The notes under the pieces were generated by a model, which was given only the letters and a program-made list of their open reading frames with translations, was not told the origin of the DNA and did not search any database. Position numbers and translations under genes: made by a program. Shown piece by piece: positions 28,636-37,364 of a DNA stretch of 64,000 bases (position 1 is the first letter of the stretch; the number at the start of each line of letters is the position of its first letter). The DNA comes from Pseudomonas sp. RIT-PI-S (GTDB lineage: Bacteria; Pseudomonadota; Gammaproteobacteria; Pseudomonadales; Pseudomonadaceae): positions 20,353 through 84,352 of the forward strand of contig NZ_JANZKJ010000019.1 of assembly GCF_025642975.1 (NCBI RefSeq), read 5' to 3'.

Positions 28636-29781
28636 TCAAACCTGAGCGATCCACTTGCGATGGGTATGGATCGACATCAAAACCCCAAACGCTGACAGTA
28701 GCGTCACAAGCGAAGTTCCGCCGTAACTAATGAAGGGTAAGGGCACCCCAACTACGGGTAGAAGGCCACTTACCATGCCGATGTTCACGAACACATAAAC
28801 GAAGAACGTCATCGTCAGGCTGCCTGCGAGCAGCTTGCCGTACAGGGTCTGGGCCTGCGCGGTAATGACCAGCCCGCGGCCGATCAACAGCAGGTAGATC
28901 AGCAGCAACGCACAGATCCCCACCAGGCCGAATTCTTCGCCAAGGACCGCGATAATAAAGTCAGTGTGGCTCTCGGGCAAAAAATCCAGGTGCGATTGGG
29001 TGCCCAGCAGCCAGCCCTTGCCGAACACCCCGCCAGAACCGATTGCCGCCTTGGACTGGATGATGTTCCAGCCGGTGCCGAGCGGGTCGCTTTCGGGGTC
29101 GAGGAAGGTGAGGATTCGTTGCTTCTGGTAGTCGTGCATGATGAAGAACCACATGGCCACGGCCACCGGTACGGCAGCGGCGATCACGCTGAGGATCCAG
29201 CGCCAGCGCAGCCCGGCCATGAACAGCACGAAGGCACCCGACGCCAGGATCAGCAACGAGGTACCCAGGTCTGGCTGGCGCACGATGAGCACGAACGGAA
29301 CCCCGATCAACCCCAGGCTGATGACCACATGCTTGAGGTGCGGCGGCAGCGTGCGCTTGGACAGGTACCAGGCAATGGTCGCCGGCATGATGATCTTCAT
29401 GAACTCCGACGGTTGGAAGCGGATCACCCCGGGGATGTTGATCCAGCGGGTAGCGCCCATGGCGTTGTGGCCCATGACGTCCACTACCACCAGCAGCACC
29501 ACGCCGATCACGTAGGCCAACGGCACCCAGCGCGCCATGAAGCGTGGCTCCAGCTGGGCGATCACGAACATCGACACCAGGCCGATGCCAAACGAGGTGG
29601 CTTGCTTGATCAGCAGGTCCCAGCTCTTGCCGCTGGCCGAATACAGCACGAACAGGCTGCCGGTCGCCAGGGTGAGCAGCAGGATCAATAGCGGGCCATC
29701 GATGTGGATGCGTTGCAAAAGGGTGGCGCGACGCCGCATCACGTCTTCGCTGGACAGGATGCGGTCGAAATTATTCTTCAC
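28636..29781 (-). CDS. rodA: RodA peptidoglycan polymerase (SEDS)
   Basis: A 381-residue SEDS-family glycosyltransferase with about ten membrane helices. It polymerises peptidoglycan for side-wall elongation with PBP2. Conserved pieces include GATRWINIPGVIRFQPSEFMKI, RQPDLGTSLLILASG and PLPFISYGGTSLVTLL. It overlaps the mrdA end by 11 bp. An internal ATG at 29739 is an alternative start. Confidence 0.95.
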   Translation of the reverse strand: MKNNFDRILSSEDVMRRRATLLQRIHIDGPLLILLLTLATGSLFVLYSASGKSWDLLIKQATSFGIGLVSMFVIAQLEPRFMARWVPLAYVIGVVLLVVVDVMGHNAMGATRWINIPGVIRFQPSEFMKIIMPATIAWYLSKRTLPPHLKHVVISLGLIGVPFVLIVRQPDLGTSLLILASGAFVLFMAGLRWRWILSVIAAAVPVAVAMWFFIMHDYQKQRILTFLDPESDPLGTGWNIIQSKAAIGSGGVFGKGWLLGTQSHLDFLPESHTDFIIAVLGEEFGLVGICALLLIYLLLIGRGLVITAQAQTLYGKLLAGSLTMTFFVYVFVNIGMVSGLLPVVGVPLPFISYGGTSLVTLLSAFGVLMSIHTHRKWIAQV

Positions 29782-31666
29782 GGGCCGTAATCTCCGGGGC
29801 CGTTGCGCTGGCGTATTCAGGTTTGAGCTGCCCGTCCGGGCCCAGCAACCAGGCGTCCATGACCTGGCGCACCACCGGGGCGGCCACGCCAGAGCCGGAC
29901 TCGCCGTTTTCGACCATGACCGCTACCACGATCTTCGGGCTTTCGGCCGGGGCGAAGCCTACGAACAGCGCATGGTCACGATGGCGCTCCTGCAGCTTGT
30001 TGCGGTCATACCGCTCGCCCTGGCGAATAGCAACCACCTGGGCGGTACCGCTCTTGCCGGCAATCCGGTACACCGAGCCCAGCGCCGCCTTGCGCGCGGT
30101 GCCCCGGGCGCCCTGCATCACCTGCTCCATGCCGTGCGTCACCCGGGCCCAGTCGGCATGGTCACGCAACACGATATCCGGCATCGGGTTCGGGTCCTGA
30201 GGCGGCTGGTCCTCGATCGTGCGGGCCAGGTGCGGGCGATTCCAGCGCCCTTTGTTGGCGATCAGCGCGGTGGCCTGGGCCAGTTGCAGAGGGGTGGCCT
30301 GCATATAGCCCTGGCCGATCCCGAGGATCAGGGTTTCGCCGGGGTACCAGACCTGCCGGCGAGTGATTCGCTTCCATTCCCGCGACGGCATCAGCCCGGG
30401 GGATTCTTCGAACATGTCCAGGGATACCTTTTGGCCGATGCCGAACCGCGACAGGTAGTCGCCCAGGCGGTCGATACCCAGCTTGTGGGCCAGGTCATAG
30501 AAGTAGGTGTCGTTGGACCGCATGATCGCGGTGTCCAGGTCGACGAAGCCGTCACCGGTGCGGTTCCAGTTACGGTACTTGTGGTCGTAATTGGGCAGTG
30601 TGTAGTAGCCGGGATCGAATACACGGGTGGTCGGGGTCACCACGCCGCTGTCCAGGCCCGCGATGGCCACGGCCGGCTTGATCGTGGAGCCGGGCGGGTA
30701 CAGGCCCCGCAGCACCCGGTTGAACAGCGGGCGGTCGATCGAGTCACGCAGCTCGGAGTAGGTTTTGAACGGAATGCCGGTCACGAACAGGTTGGGGTCG
30801 AAGCTCGGCTGGCTGACCATGGCGAGCACTTCGCCGTTGCTCGGGTCCAGCGCCACCACCGCGCCACGCCGCCCGCCCAGCGCCGCCTCAGCGGCTTGCT
30901 GCAACTGGATATCCAGCGTCAGCACGATGTCCTTGCCAGGCACCGGGTCAGTGCGTTTGAGCACCCGCAGCACCCTGCCCCGGGCGTTGGTTTCGACTTC
31001 CTCGTAGCCCACCTGGCCATGCAACTCGGCCTCGTAGAATCGCTCTATGCCGGTTTTGCCGATCTGGTGGGTGCCGCTGTAATTGACCGGATCGAGGGTT
31101 TTCAGCTCTTTTTCGTTGATGCGGCCCATATAGCCGACCGAATGGGCGAAGTGCGCTCCCTGGGGATAATGGCGGGTAAGCTGGGCAACCACCTCTACCC
31201 CCGGCAGGCGGAACTGATTCACGGCGATCCGCGCGATCTGCTCCTCGGTCAGTTCCTGCATCACCGGCACCGGTTCGAAAGGGCGGCGGCCCTGGCGCAT
31301 GCGCTTTTCGAACAGCGCTCGGTCTTCCGGGGTCAGCTCCAGCACTTCAACGATTCGGTCGAGGATGCCTTCCCAGTCGCCGGCACGCTCGCGGGTGACG
31401 CTCAGGTTGAAGCTGGGACGGTTGTTGGCAATGATGACCCCGTTGCGGTCGTAGATCAGCCCGCGGCTAGGCGGAATGGGCTGCACGTGGACCCGGTTGT
31501 TCTCCGAGAGGGTCGAGTGATACTCGTACTGCACCACCTGCAGGAAATACAGGCGTGCCACCAGCACGCAAATCAGCACCATTACCGCTATAGCGCCCAC
31601 CACCACGCGCCCACGCACGAGGCGGGCGTCTTTTTCGTGGTCCTTGAGGCGGATCGGCTGCGACAT
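29771..31666 (-). CDS. mrdA: Penicillin-binding protein 2 (elongation transpeptidase)
   Basis: PBP2 crosslinks new glycan in the Rod complex. The 631-residue protein has one membrane helix (about 25-45), a dimerisation/pedestal domain and a transpeptidase domain. The active-site motifs are PPGSTIKPAVAI (SxxK), MRSNDTYFY (SxN) and GKSGTAQVVAI (KSG). It lies between rlmH and rodA in the conserved nadD-rsfS-rlmH-mrdA-rodA order. Confidence 0.96.
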   Translation of the reverse strand: MSQPIRLKDHEKDARLVRGRVVVGAIAVMVLICVLVARLYFLQVVQYEYHSTLSENNRVHVQPIPPSRGLIYDRNGVIIANNRPSFNLSVTRERAGDWEGILDRIVEVLELTPEDRALFEKRMRQGRRPFEPVPVMQELTEEQIARIAVNQFRLPGVEVVAQLTRHYPQGAHFAHSVGYMGRINEKELKTLDPVNYSGTHQIGKTGIERFYEAELHGQVGYEEVETNARGRVLRVLKRTDPVPGKDIVLTLDIQLQQAAEAALGGRRGAVVALDPSNGEVLAMVSQPSFDPNLFVTGIPFKTYSELRDSIDRPLFNRVLRGLYPPGSTIKPAVAIAGLDSGVVTPTTRVFDPGYYTLPNYDHKYRNWNRTGDGFVDLDTAIMRSNDTYFYDLAHKLGIDRLGDYLSRFGIGQKVSLDMFEESPGLMPSREWKRITRRQVWYPGETLILGIGQGYMQATPLQLAQATALIANKGRWNRPHLARTIEDQPPQDPNPMPDIVLRDHADWARVTHGMEQVMQGARGTARKAALGSVYRIAGKSGTAQVVAIRQGERYDRNKLQERHRDHALFVGFAPAESPKIVVAVMVENGESGSGVAAPVVRQVMDAWLLGPDGQLKPEYASATAPEITAREE

Positions 31667-31686
31667 CGACGAGGGCTTTGTAAGGC

Positions 31687-32154
31687 TTATTTATGGTAAG
31701 GATGACCGGACAACACCGTCCACGCCCGATAGACCTGCTCGCCGATCAGAATCCGCACCAGCGGATGCGGCAGCGTCAGCGCCGACAACGACCAGCGCTG
31801 GTCGGCACGCGCGCACACTTCCGGCGCCAGGCCTTCCGGCCCCCCGACCATGAAATTCACGGTACGCGCGTCGAGCCGCCAGCGGTCCAGCTCAACGGCC
31901 AGCTGCTCGGTGCTCCAGGGCTTGCCGTGCACCTCCAGGGTGACCACGCGCTCGCCTGGCTGCACCTTGGCCAACATCGCCTCGCCTTCCTGGCGTATCA
32001 ACCGCGCCACGTCGGCGTTCTTGCCCCGGGTGTTGAGGGGAATCTCGACCAGCTCCAGCGGCAGCTCCGCCGGTAACCGGCGGGCGTATTCCTGCCAGCC
32101 ATCCTCGACCCACTTCGGCATGCGCGAGCCGACCGCGATCAGACGCAAACGCAC
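31687..32154 (-). CDS. rlmH: 23S rRNA pseudouridine-1915 N3-methyltransferase
   Basis: A SPOUT methyltransferase acting on pseudouridine 1915 of 23S rRNA; 155 residues. Conserved blocks are the N-terminal LRLIAVGSRMPKWVEDGWQEY, TVNFMVGGPEGLAPEV (SAM-binding trefoil knot) and LPHPLVRILIGEQVYRAW near the end. The start is GTG at 32154; the frame extends to 32229, but the extra residues are low complexity and overlap rsfS. It follows rsfS closely, the common gene pair. Confidence 0.95.
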   Translation of the reverse strand: MRLRLIAVGSRMPKWVEDGWQEYARRLPAELPLELVEIPLNTRGKNADVARLIRQEGEAMLAKVQPGERVVTLEVHGKPWSTEQLAVELDRWRLDARTVNFMVGGPEGLAPEVCARADQRWSLSALTLPHPLVRILIGEQVYRAWTVLSGHPYHK

Positions 32155-32162
32155 GGCGGCGC

Positions 32163-32552
32163 TTACTCCTGGTCGGAGAGGTGCTGATCCGGGGCGTGCA
32201 GCGCGCGGCTTTGCTCGGCCCCTTGCCATAGGCGCTCGAGGTCGTAGAACTGGCGCGCGGCGGCGGTCATCACGTGCACTACCACGTCGCCGAGGTCCAG
32301 CAGCACCCAGTCGCTGTCGCCCTTGCCTTCTTCGCTCAGTGGCTGCACGCCCTGCGCCTTCACGCTCTCACGGACCTTCTCGACCATGGCGTTGAGCTGG
32401 CGGTTGGAAGTACCGGTGGCGATCAGCATGTAGTCGGTGATGCTGGTCTTGTCGCGAACATCGATCTTGAGGATGTCCTGGCCTTTGATGTCTTCCAGGG
32501 CCGCGGTGGCCAGCTGGACCAGGTCTTCGCTCTTCATTACAGGGTTCTTCAT
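32163..32552 (-). CDS. rsfS: Ribosome silencing factor RsfS
   Basis: RsfS binds ribosomal protein uL14 and blocks subunit joining when nutrients are low. The 129-residue protein shows DILKIDVRDKTSITDYMLIATG near residue 27 and DWVLLDLGDVVVHVMTAAAR with a Tyr-Asp-Leu-Glu-Leu-like end (FYDLERLW). The starts at 32552 and 32537 are both plausible. It lies between nadD and rlmH. Confidence 0.95.
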   Translation of the reverse strand: MKNPVMKSEDLVQLATAALEDIKGQDILKIDVRDKTSITDYMLIATGTSNRQLNAMVEKVRESVKAQGVQPLSEEGKGDSDWVLLDLGDVVVHVMTAAARQFYDLERLWQGAEQSRALHAPDQHLSDQE

Positions 32553-32606
32553 ATAAAACTCATCAACTCGTGTGTTCGGGGCGCGGGGTATTCCGTCGCT
32601 GCCCGG

Positions 32607-33278
32607 TCAATTCGGCTCACGGTACAGCCCGTGAGCCTCGATATAGGCCAATACTGCGTCCGGCACCAGATAACGAACCGACTTGCCACTGGCCAGCAGC
32701 TGGCGGATCTGGGTAGCGGACACCGCGAGGGGTGTCTGCCAGACGAAAGCAATCTGCCCCGCCGGCCCGTGCAGGGCCGCGGGAGCGCTGACCGCACGGG
32801 CGGCCAGCAGGTTACGCAAGGCATCGGGCGGCTCGCTGTCGGCATCCGGCCGCTGCAGCACGATGATATGGCAGTGCCAGAGCAGTTCGCTCCAGCGATG
32901 CCAGCCCGGCAGGCCGCAAAACGCATCCCACCCCAGCAGCAAGAACAGCTGGTCATCCGTGGCCAGCTCGGCGCGCACCGCCTCCAGGGTTTCGATGGTC
33001 CATGACGGCCGCTCGCGGAGCAGCTCGCGCCCATCCACCTGAAACGGCGACACCCCCTGTACGGCCAGCTGGACCATCGCCAACCGCTGTTCGGGGCTTA
33101 CCCGCGGCTGGCCACGGTGTGGCGGGCGGGCGTTGGGCACTACGCGCAGCTCATCCAGCGCAAGGATGTCAGCCACTTCCAATGCACCGCGCAGATGCCC
33201 GATATGCACGGGATCGAACGTCCCTCCCAGTAGGCCTACGCGCCTGGGCGCGCTCCTCGATAGCCCGGAAACACTCAA
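32607..33278 (-). CDS. nadD: Nicotinate-nucleotide adenylyltransferase
   Basis: NadD adenylates nicotinate mononucleotide in NAD synthesis. The 223-residue protein has the nucleotidyltransferase motif LLGGTFDPVHIGHLRGAL and the ISSTxIR-like motif VSATQIRQLLASGKS, with VRYLVPDAVLAYIE at the C-terminus. The start appears to be TTG at 33278, overlapping the proA stop (TTGA). No good RBS is visible, so reinitiation after proA is likely. Confidence 0.93.
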   Translation of the reverse strand: MSVSGLSRSAPRRVGLLGGTFDPVHIGHLRGALEVADILALDELRVVPNARPPHRGQPRVSPEQRLAMVQLAVQGVSPFQVDGRELLRERPSWTIETLEAVRAELATDDQLFLLLGWDAFCGLPGWHRWSELLWHCHIIVLQRPDADSEPPDALRNLLAARAVSAPAALHGPAGQIAFVWQTPLAVSATQIRQLLASGKSVRYLVPDAVLAYIEAHGLYREPN

Positions 33279-34549
33279 TGGGCGCTCGACTCGCCACGCA
33301 GTTGGCCATCACCGACGACCACATATTTCTCGCAGGTCAGCCCGTCCAGGCCAACCGGGCCACGGGCGTGTAGCTTGTCCGTGGAAATACCGATCTCCGC
33401 GCCCAGGCCATACTCGAAGCCATCGGCGAAGCAGGTGGGCGCATTGAGCATGACGGAGGCGGAATCCACTTCGGCCAGGAACCGCCGGGCTTCGCCTTGG
33501 TGCTCACTGACGATCGCATCGGTGTGGTGCGAACCATAGTGATTGATGTGCTCGATGGCTTGATCCAGGCCGCTGACCACGCGGATCGCCAGCACCGGGG
33601 CCAGGTACTCGGTACGCCAGTCCTCATCGGTGGCCGGCAACGCCTCGATCAGCTCGCGGGTGCGCTCGCAACCGCGCAGCTCCACGCCCTTCTCACGCAA
33701 CTGCACAGCCATGGCCGGCAGGAAGGCCGCAGCCACGGCGGCGTCTACGAGCAGGGTTTCCATCGCCCCGCAAATGCCGTAGCGATAGGTCTTGGCATTG
33801 AAGGCAATGCGCTGCGCCTTGGGCAGGTCGGCATGGGCCGACACATACACATGGCAGATGCCATCGAGGTGCTTGATCACCGGAACCCGCGCGTCGCGGC
33901 TGATCCGCTCGATCAACCCACGGCCGCCACGGGGCACGATGATGTCGACGTATTCGGGCATGCTGATCAGGGCGCCAACGGCCGCGCGATCGGTGGTTTC
34001 CACAACCTGTACCACCGCCGCGGGCAGGCCGGCGGCTTCGAGGCCGCGGCCGATGCAGGCAGCGATGGCGCGGTTGGAATGAATCGCCTCGGAGCCGCCA
34101 CGCAGAATGGTCGCGTTGCCGGACTTCAGGCAAAGGCTGGCGGCATCGATGGTCACATTGGGGCGGGACTCATAGATGATCCCGACCACCCCGAGCGGCA
34201 CGCGCATTTTGCCGACCTGGATGCCCGACGGGCGGTAGCTCATGTCGCGGATGGCGCCGATAGGGTCCGGCAAGGCAGCGACCTGGCGCAGGCCGGCGAT
34301 CATGCCGTCGATACGCGCCGGGGTCAGCGCCAGGCGATCCAGCAGCGCAGGCTCCAGGCCATTGGCGCGGGCGTTCTGCAGGTCCAGCTGGTTGGCGGCG
34401 GCCAGTTCCGCGCGCGCGCTGTCGAGCGCCTCGGCGGTGGCCAGCAGGGCGTGGTTCTTGACCCCCGTGCTGGCACGCGCGATGACCCGCGCGGCATCGC
34501 GCGCGGCGTGCCCGAGGCGGTGCATGTAGTCGAGAACAGGCTCAGTCAT
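33275..34549 (-). CDS. proA: Gamma-glutamyl phosphate reductase
   Basis: ProA reduces gamma-glutamyl phosphate to the semialdehyde in proline synthesis. The 424-residue aldehyde-dehydrogenase-fold protein has VGIIYESRPNVTIDAASLCL, GGSEAIHSN and the catalytic Cys in YGICGAMETLLVD. The C-terminal FEYGLGAEIGISTDKLHARG is family specific. The start is ATG 34549, beginning MTEPVLDYMHRLG; the open frame continues upstream to 34930 through the promoter region. It heads the nadD-rsfS-rlmH-mrdA-rodA series. Confidence 0.97.
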   Translation of the reverse strand: MTEPVLDYMHRLGHAARDAARVIARASTGVKNHALLATAEALDSARAELAAANQLDLQNARANGLEPALLDRLALTPARIDGMIAGLRQVAALPDPIGAIRDMSYRPSGIQVGKMRVPLGVVGIIYESRPNVTIDAASLCLKSGNATILRGGSEAIHSNRAIAACIGRGLEAAGLPAAVVQVVETTDRAAVGALISMPEYVDIIVPRGGRGLIERISRDARVPVIKHLDGICHVYVSAHADLPKAQRIAFNAKTYRYGICGAMETLLVDAAVAAAFLPAMAVQLREKGVELRGCERTRELIEALPATDEDWRTEYLAPVLAIRVVSGLDQAIEHINHYGSHHTDAIVSEHQGEARRFLAEVDSASVMLNAPTCFADGFEYGLGAEIGISTDKLHARGPVGLDGLTCEKYVVVGDGQLRGESSAH

Positions 34550-34582
34550 GATTCCACGGCTTGGAAAAGAGGAAAGCCGCTG

Positions 34583-34611
34583 ATTATAGCTGCGACGGGT
34601 AATGACTAACA
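34583..34611 (-). promoter_or_regulatory. Putative sigma-70 promoter of the proA operon
   Basis: On the minus strand TGTTAG (34611-34606) and a perfect TATAAT (34588-34583) are 17 bp apart, about 34 bp upstream of the proA ATG. The -35 box is weak. It would drive proA-nadD-rsfS and the elongation genes. Confidence 0.45.
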
Positions 34612-34711
34612 GCGGTGCCGGGCAGATGGTTACAAACAAGCGCCGTTGACGCGATGAAACCTTTCCAGTGGCCTTGCTATCATCTGCCTTACTTCCCCAA
34701 CGGTCGGTGAC

Positions 34712-35389
34712 ATGCCCGCTATAACTCCCCTGCCCGATGCCTTTTTCGATCGCGATGCTCTGCTGGTTGCCCGAGAACTCCTCGGCAAGGTCATCCGCCA
34801 CCGCCAAGGGCCCTACTGGCTGGCGGCGCGGATCATCGAGACCGAGGCCTACTTCCTGGCCGAAAAAGGCAGCCACTCCTCCCTCGGCTACACCGAAAAG
34901 CGCAAAGCGATGTTTCTCGACGGTGGCCACATCTACATGTATTACGCCCGCGGCGGGGACTCACTGAACCTCAGCGCCCATGGCCCCGGCAACGCGGTGC
35001 TGATCAAATCCGGCTTTCCATGGGTCGATGCCGTCAGCGACCGGAACGCTTTGGCGCAAATGACCCTCAACAACCCCGATGCCAACGGCCAGCCACGCCC
35101 GCCCGAGCGCCTGTGTGCGGGGCAAACCCTGTTGTGCCGGGCACTGGGGCTGAAAGTGCCGGTATGGAACGGGCGCCGTTTCGACCCCGAGGGCCTCTAT
35201 GTGGAGGACGTGGGCGCCGAGGTGAAACAGATCATTCAGACGACCCGCCTGGGCATCCCCCAGGGGCGCGACGAGCACCTGCCCTACCGCTTCGTCGACG
35301 CCGAACATGCCCGCTTCTGCACCCGCAACCCGCTGCGGCGGGGCCAGGTCGAAGGGCGCGATTATCAGCTGCTGACTCAAGGAAACTAA
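34712..35389 (+). CDS. DNA-3-methyladenine glycosylase (AAG/Mpg family)
   Basis: A 225-residue base-excision repair glycosylase that removes alkylated purines. AAG-family hallmarks are ARELLGKVI, RIIETEAYFLAEKGSHSSLG (Glu acting in catalysis), GGHIYMYYARG and the C-terminal PYRFVDAEHARFCT. It is transcribed divergently from proA and followed 2 bp later by the DedA-PAP2 gene, so the two are probably co-transcribed. Confidence 0.9.
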   Translation: MPAITPLPDAFFDRDALLVARELLGKVIRHRQGPYWLAARIIETEAYFLAEKGSHSSLGYTEKRKAMFLDGGHIYMYYARGGDSLNLSAHGPGNAVLIKSGFPWVDAVSDRNALAQMTLNNPDANGQPRPPERLCAGQTLLCRALGLKVPVWNGRRFDPEGLYVEDVGAEVKQIIQTTRLGIPQGRDEHLPYRFVDAEHARFCTRNPLRRGQVEGRDYQLLTQGN

Positions 35390-35391
35390 CC

Positions 35392-36708
35392 ATGCCGGCA
35401 TGGCTGGGAGAAATGAACCAATGGCTGAGCGCCAACCCGCAATGGCTGGGCGCGACCATCTTCATGGTGGCCTGCATCGAGTGCCTGGCCGTCGCGGGGC
35501 TGATCGTTCCGGGCACCGTGGCACTGTTCGCGGTGTCCGCGCTGGCCGGCGGCGGTGCCCTTAGCCTGGGCGATACGCTGCTGCTCGGCTATGCCGGCGG
35601 TTTGCTGGGGGACGGCCTGTCCTATGCGATTGGCCGCGGCCTACACCAGAACATCCGTCGCTTGCCAGGCCTGCGCAGCCATCCGCAGTGGCTGGGCAGC
35701 GCGGAAAGCTTTATCCAACGCTACGGCATAGCCAGCCTGCTGGTGGGTCGTTTCATCGGCCCGCTGCGGCCGATGCTGCCCATGGTCGCCGGCATGCTGG
35801 AAATGCCCTTGGTGCGGTTCATTCTGGTCAGCCTGGTGGCCGCCGCCGGTTGGTCGGTCGCTTACCTGATGCCGGGCTGGATGACCGGCGCGGCAGTGCG
35901 CCTGCCGTTGCCGTCGGGCTTTTGGCCACAGGCGGCGGCCGTTGCCATTGGCCTGGCCGCGCTGATCGGCCTTGCCATCAATAGCAGCCTGCGGCGCCAG
36001 CCGAGCGCGACCCTGCTCACCGGCGCGGCGAGCTTCGTGCTGATGCTGGCAGTGTTTTTAGGCTGGCCTTACCTCGCTCACTTCGATGAGGGCCTAGTGA
36101 CGCTGGTGCAAGAGCACCGCAGCGCGGCGCTGGACCCTATCGTGGTTACCGTCACGCGCCTGGGGGACTTTCGCACTCAGCTGTTGGTCGGCGTGCTCCT
36201 CACTGCCCTGCTACTGATCGCGCGCCACTGGCGCCATGCCCTGTTCGCCGGCGGCGTGCTGCTCTGCACGGCCCTAGGCAACGTTACCCTGAAATGGCTG
36301 TTCGCACGTAGCCGCCCGGAAGTGCTCAGCACGCCCCTCACCAGCTACAGCATGCCTAGCGGTCACAGCTCCGCCTCGTTCGCGTTCTTCCTGGTGTTGG
36401 CGATCCTGGCCAGCCGCGGGCAACCGCCACGCATGCGCCTGGCGTGGATGGGCCTGGCCTGTATCCCGGCACTCACGATTGCCTCGTCGCGTGTGTACTT
36501 GGGCGCGCATTGGCCTACCGATGTGCTGGCCGGCGCGTTGCTGGCGATCTTCGTGTGTGCCGCGGGGCTGGCACTCACCTTGCGTTTCCATCGGCTCGAG
36601 CCCCTGGGGCTGCGGACCTGGACCTTGGTGTTGGTGCCCTGCCTGCTGCTGTTTAGCTGGTTCACTTGGCATGACCTGGCCGATGCAGTCACCCGGTATG
36701 CCTATTGA
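35392..36708 (+). CDS. Fused DedA-family / PAP2 phosphatase membrane protein
   Basis: A 438-residue polytopic protein. The N-terminal half (about 15-190) is a DedA/VTT domain (GLIVPGTVALFAVSALAGG, GRFIGPLRPMLPMVAGMLEMP). The C-terminal half (about 215-438) is a PAP2 phosphatase with all three motifs: LKWLFARSRP, SMPSGHSSASF and SSRVYLGAHWPTD. The fusion is known in proteobacteria. The likely role is dephosphorylation of lipid pyrophosphates such as undecaprenyl pyrophosphate, with DedA perhaps moving the lipid. The substrate is inferred, not shown. Confidence 0.88.
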   Translation: MPAWLGEMNQWLSANPQWLGATIFMVACIECLAVAGLIVPGTVALFAVSALAGGGALSLGDTLLLGYAGGLLGDGLSYAIGRGLHQNIRRLPGLRSHPQWLGSAESFIQRYGIASLLVGRFIGPLRPMLPMVAGMLEMPLVRFILVSLVAAAGWSVAYLMPGWMTGAAVRLPLPSGFWPQAAAVAIGLAALIGLAINSSLRRQPSATLLTGAASFVLMLAVFLGWPYLAHFDEGLVTLVQEHRSAALDPIVVTVTRLGDFRTQLLVGVLLTALLLIARHWRHALFAGGVLLCTALGNVTLKWLFARSRPEVLSTPLTSYSMPSGHSSASFAFFLVLAILASRGQPPRMRLAWMGLACIPALTIASSRVYLGAHWPTDVLAGALLAIFVCAAGLALTLRFHRLEPLGLRTWTLVLVPCLLLFSWFTWHDLADAVTRYAY

Positions 36709-36763
36709 GGGCCCTGTTCGCAGGCTTCGCCCGCGCCTGCAATCAGGCCTGCGAGCCTCGGCC

Positions 36764-37354
36764 CTAGGCCTGCAACTCGCCCTGCATCCGCTCGAGCAGC
36801 GTTTGAATAGCCTCCAGGCGCAAGGCGGGGTCGTCCAGGCCTAGCAAGTGAAGCTTGTCCTGATCGTCGAAGGGCAGCAGGTAGGCCAGGCGATTGGCCA
36901 GCGCCTGACGGCCCGCGGGTGTACCGCCCATGCCGAGGGTCGCCACCAGTGGATGATCGGCAAGCGCCGAGAGCAGCGCCAGCAGGTCCTCGTCATCGGC
37001 TTGCAGCGCCGTTTCAGGCTGCTCCTGCAACCACTGCACCTGGGCCACGATCAGTTGGTCGCGCTGCACCTCGAAACTGTCCACGGCAAAGCGCCGCGCA
37101 CCTTCGATACGAATGCCAAGCAAGCCATTGTCTTGCTGCTGGAAGTCCAGCACGCGCGCCTCGCAGCCGATAGGAGCGTGGGCGGTGGCGGCATCTCCGA
37201 CCTCGCGCCCCTCGATGATGCATACGATGCCGAAGCCTTCACCCTGCTTCATGCACCGGCCGATCATGTCCAGATAGCGCGCCTCGAAAATCTGCAAGTC
37301 GAGGATACAACCCGGGAACAGCACGGTATTGAGCGGAAATAACGGCAGTTTCAT
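36764..37354 (-). CDS. LON-substrate-binding-domain protein
   Basis: A 196-residue protein made only of the Lon N-terminal (PUA-like) domain: LPLFPLNTVLFPGCILDLQIFEARYLDMI at the start (the usual opening), GFGIVCIIEGREVG, and a helical tail. It has no ATPase or protease domain. Stand-alone LON-domain proteins are widespread; their function is unclear. It ends close to a GC-rich imperfect palindrome at about 36712-36760 and is 10 bp downstream of lrgB on the same strand. Confidence 0.9.
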   Translation of the reverse strand: MKLPLFPLNTVLFPGCILDLQIFEARYLDMIGRCMKQGEGFGIVCIIEGREVGDAATAHAPIGCEARVLDFQQQDNGLLGIRIEGARRFAVDSFEVQRDQLIVAQVQWLQEQPETALQADDEDLLALLSALADHPLVATLGMGGTPAGRQALANRLAYLLPFDDQDKLHLLGLDDPALRLEAIQTLLERMQGELQA

Positions 37355-37364
37355 CAGGGTTTCC

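Noticed and set aside
29537..31699. 720-residue forward frame opposite rodA/mrdA
   Set aside because: Shadow of mrdA and rodA, whose active-site motifs are intact on the minus strand.
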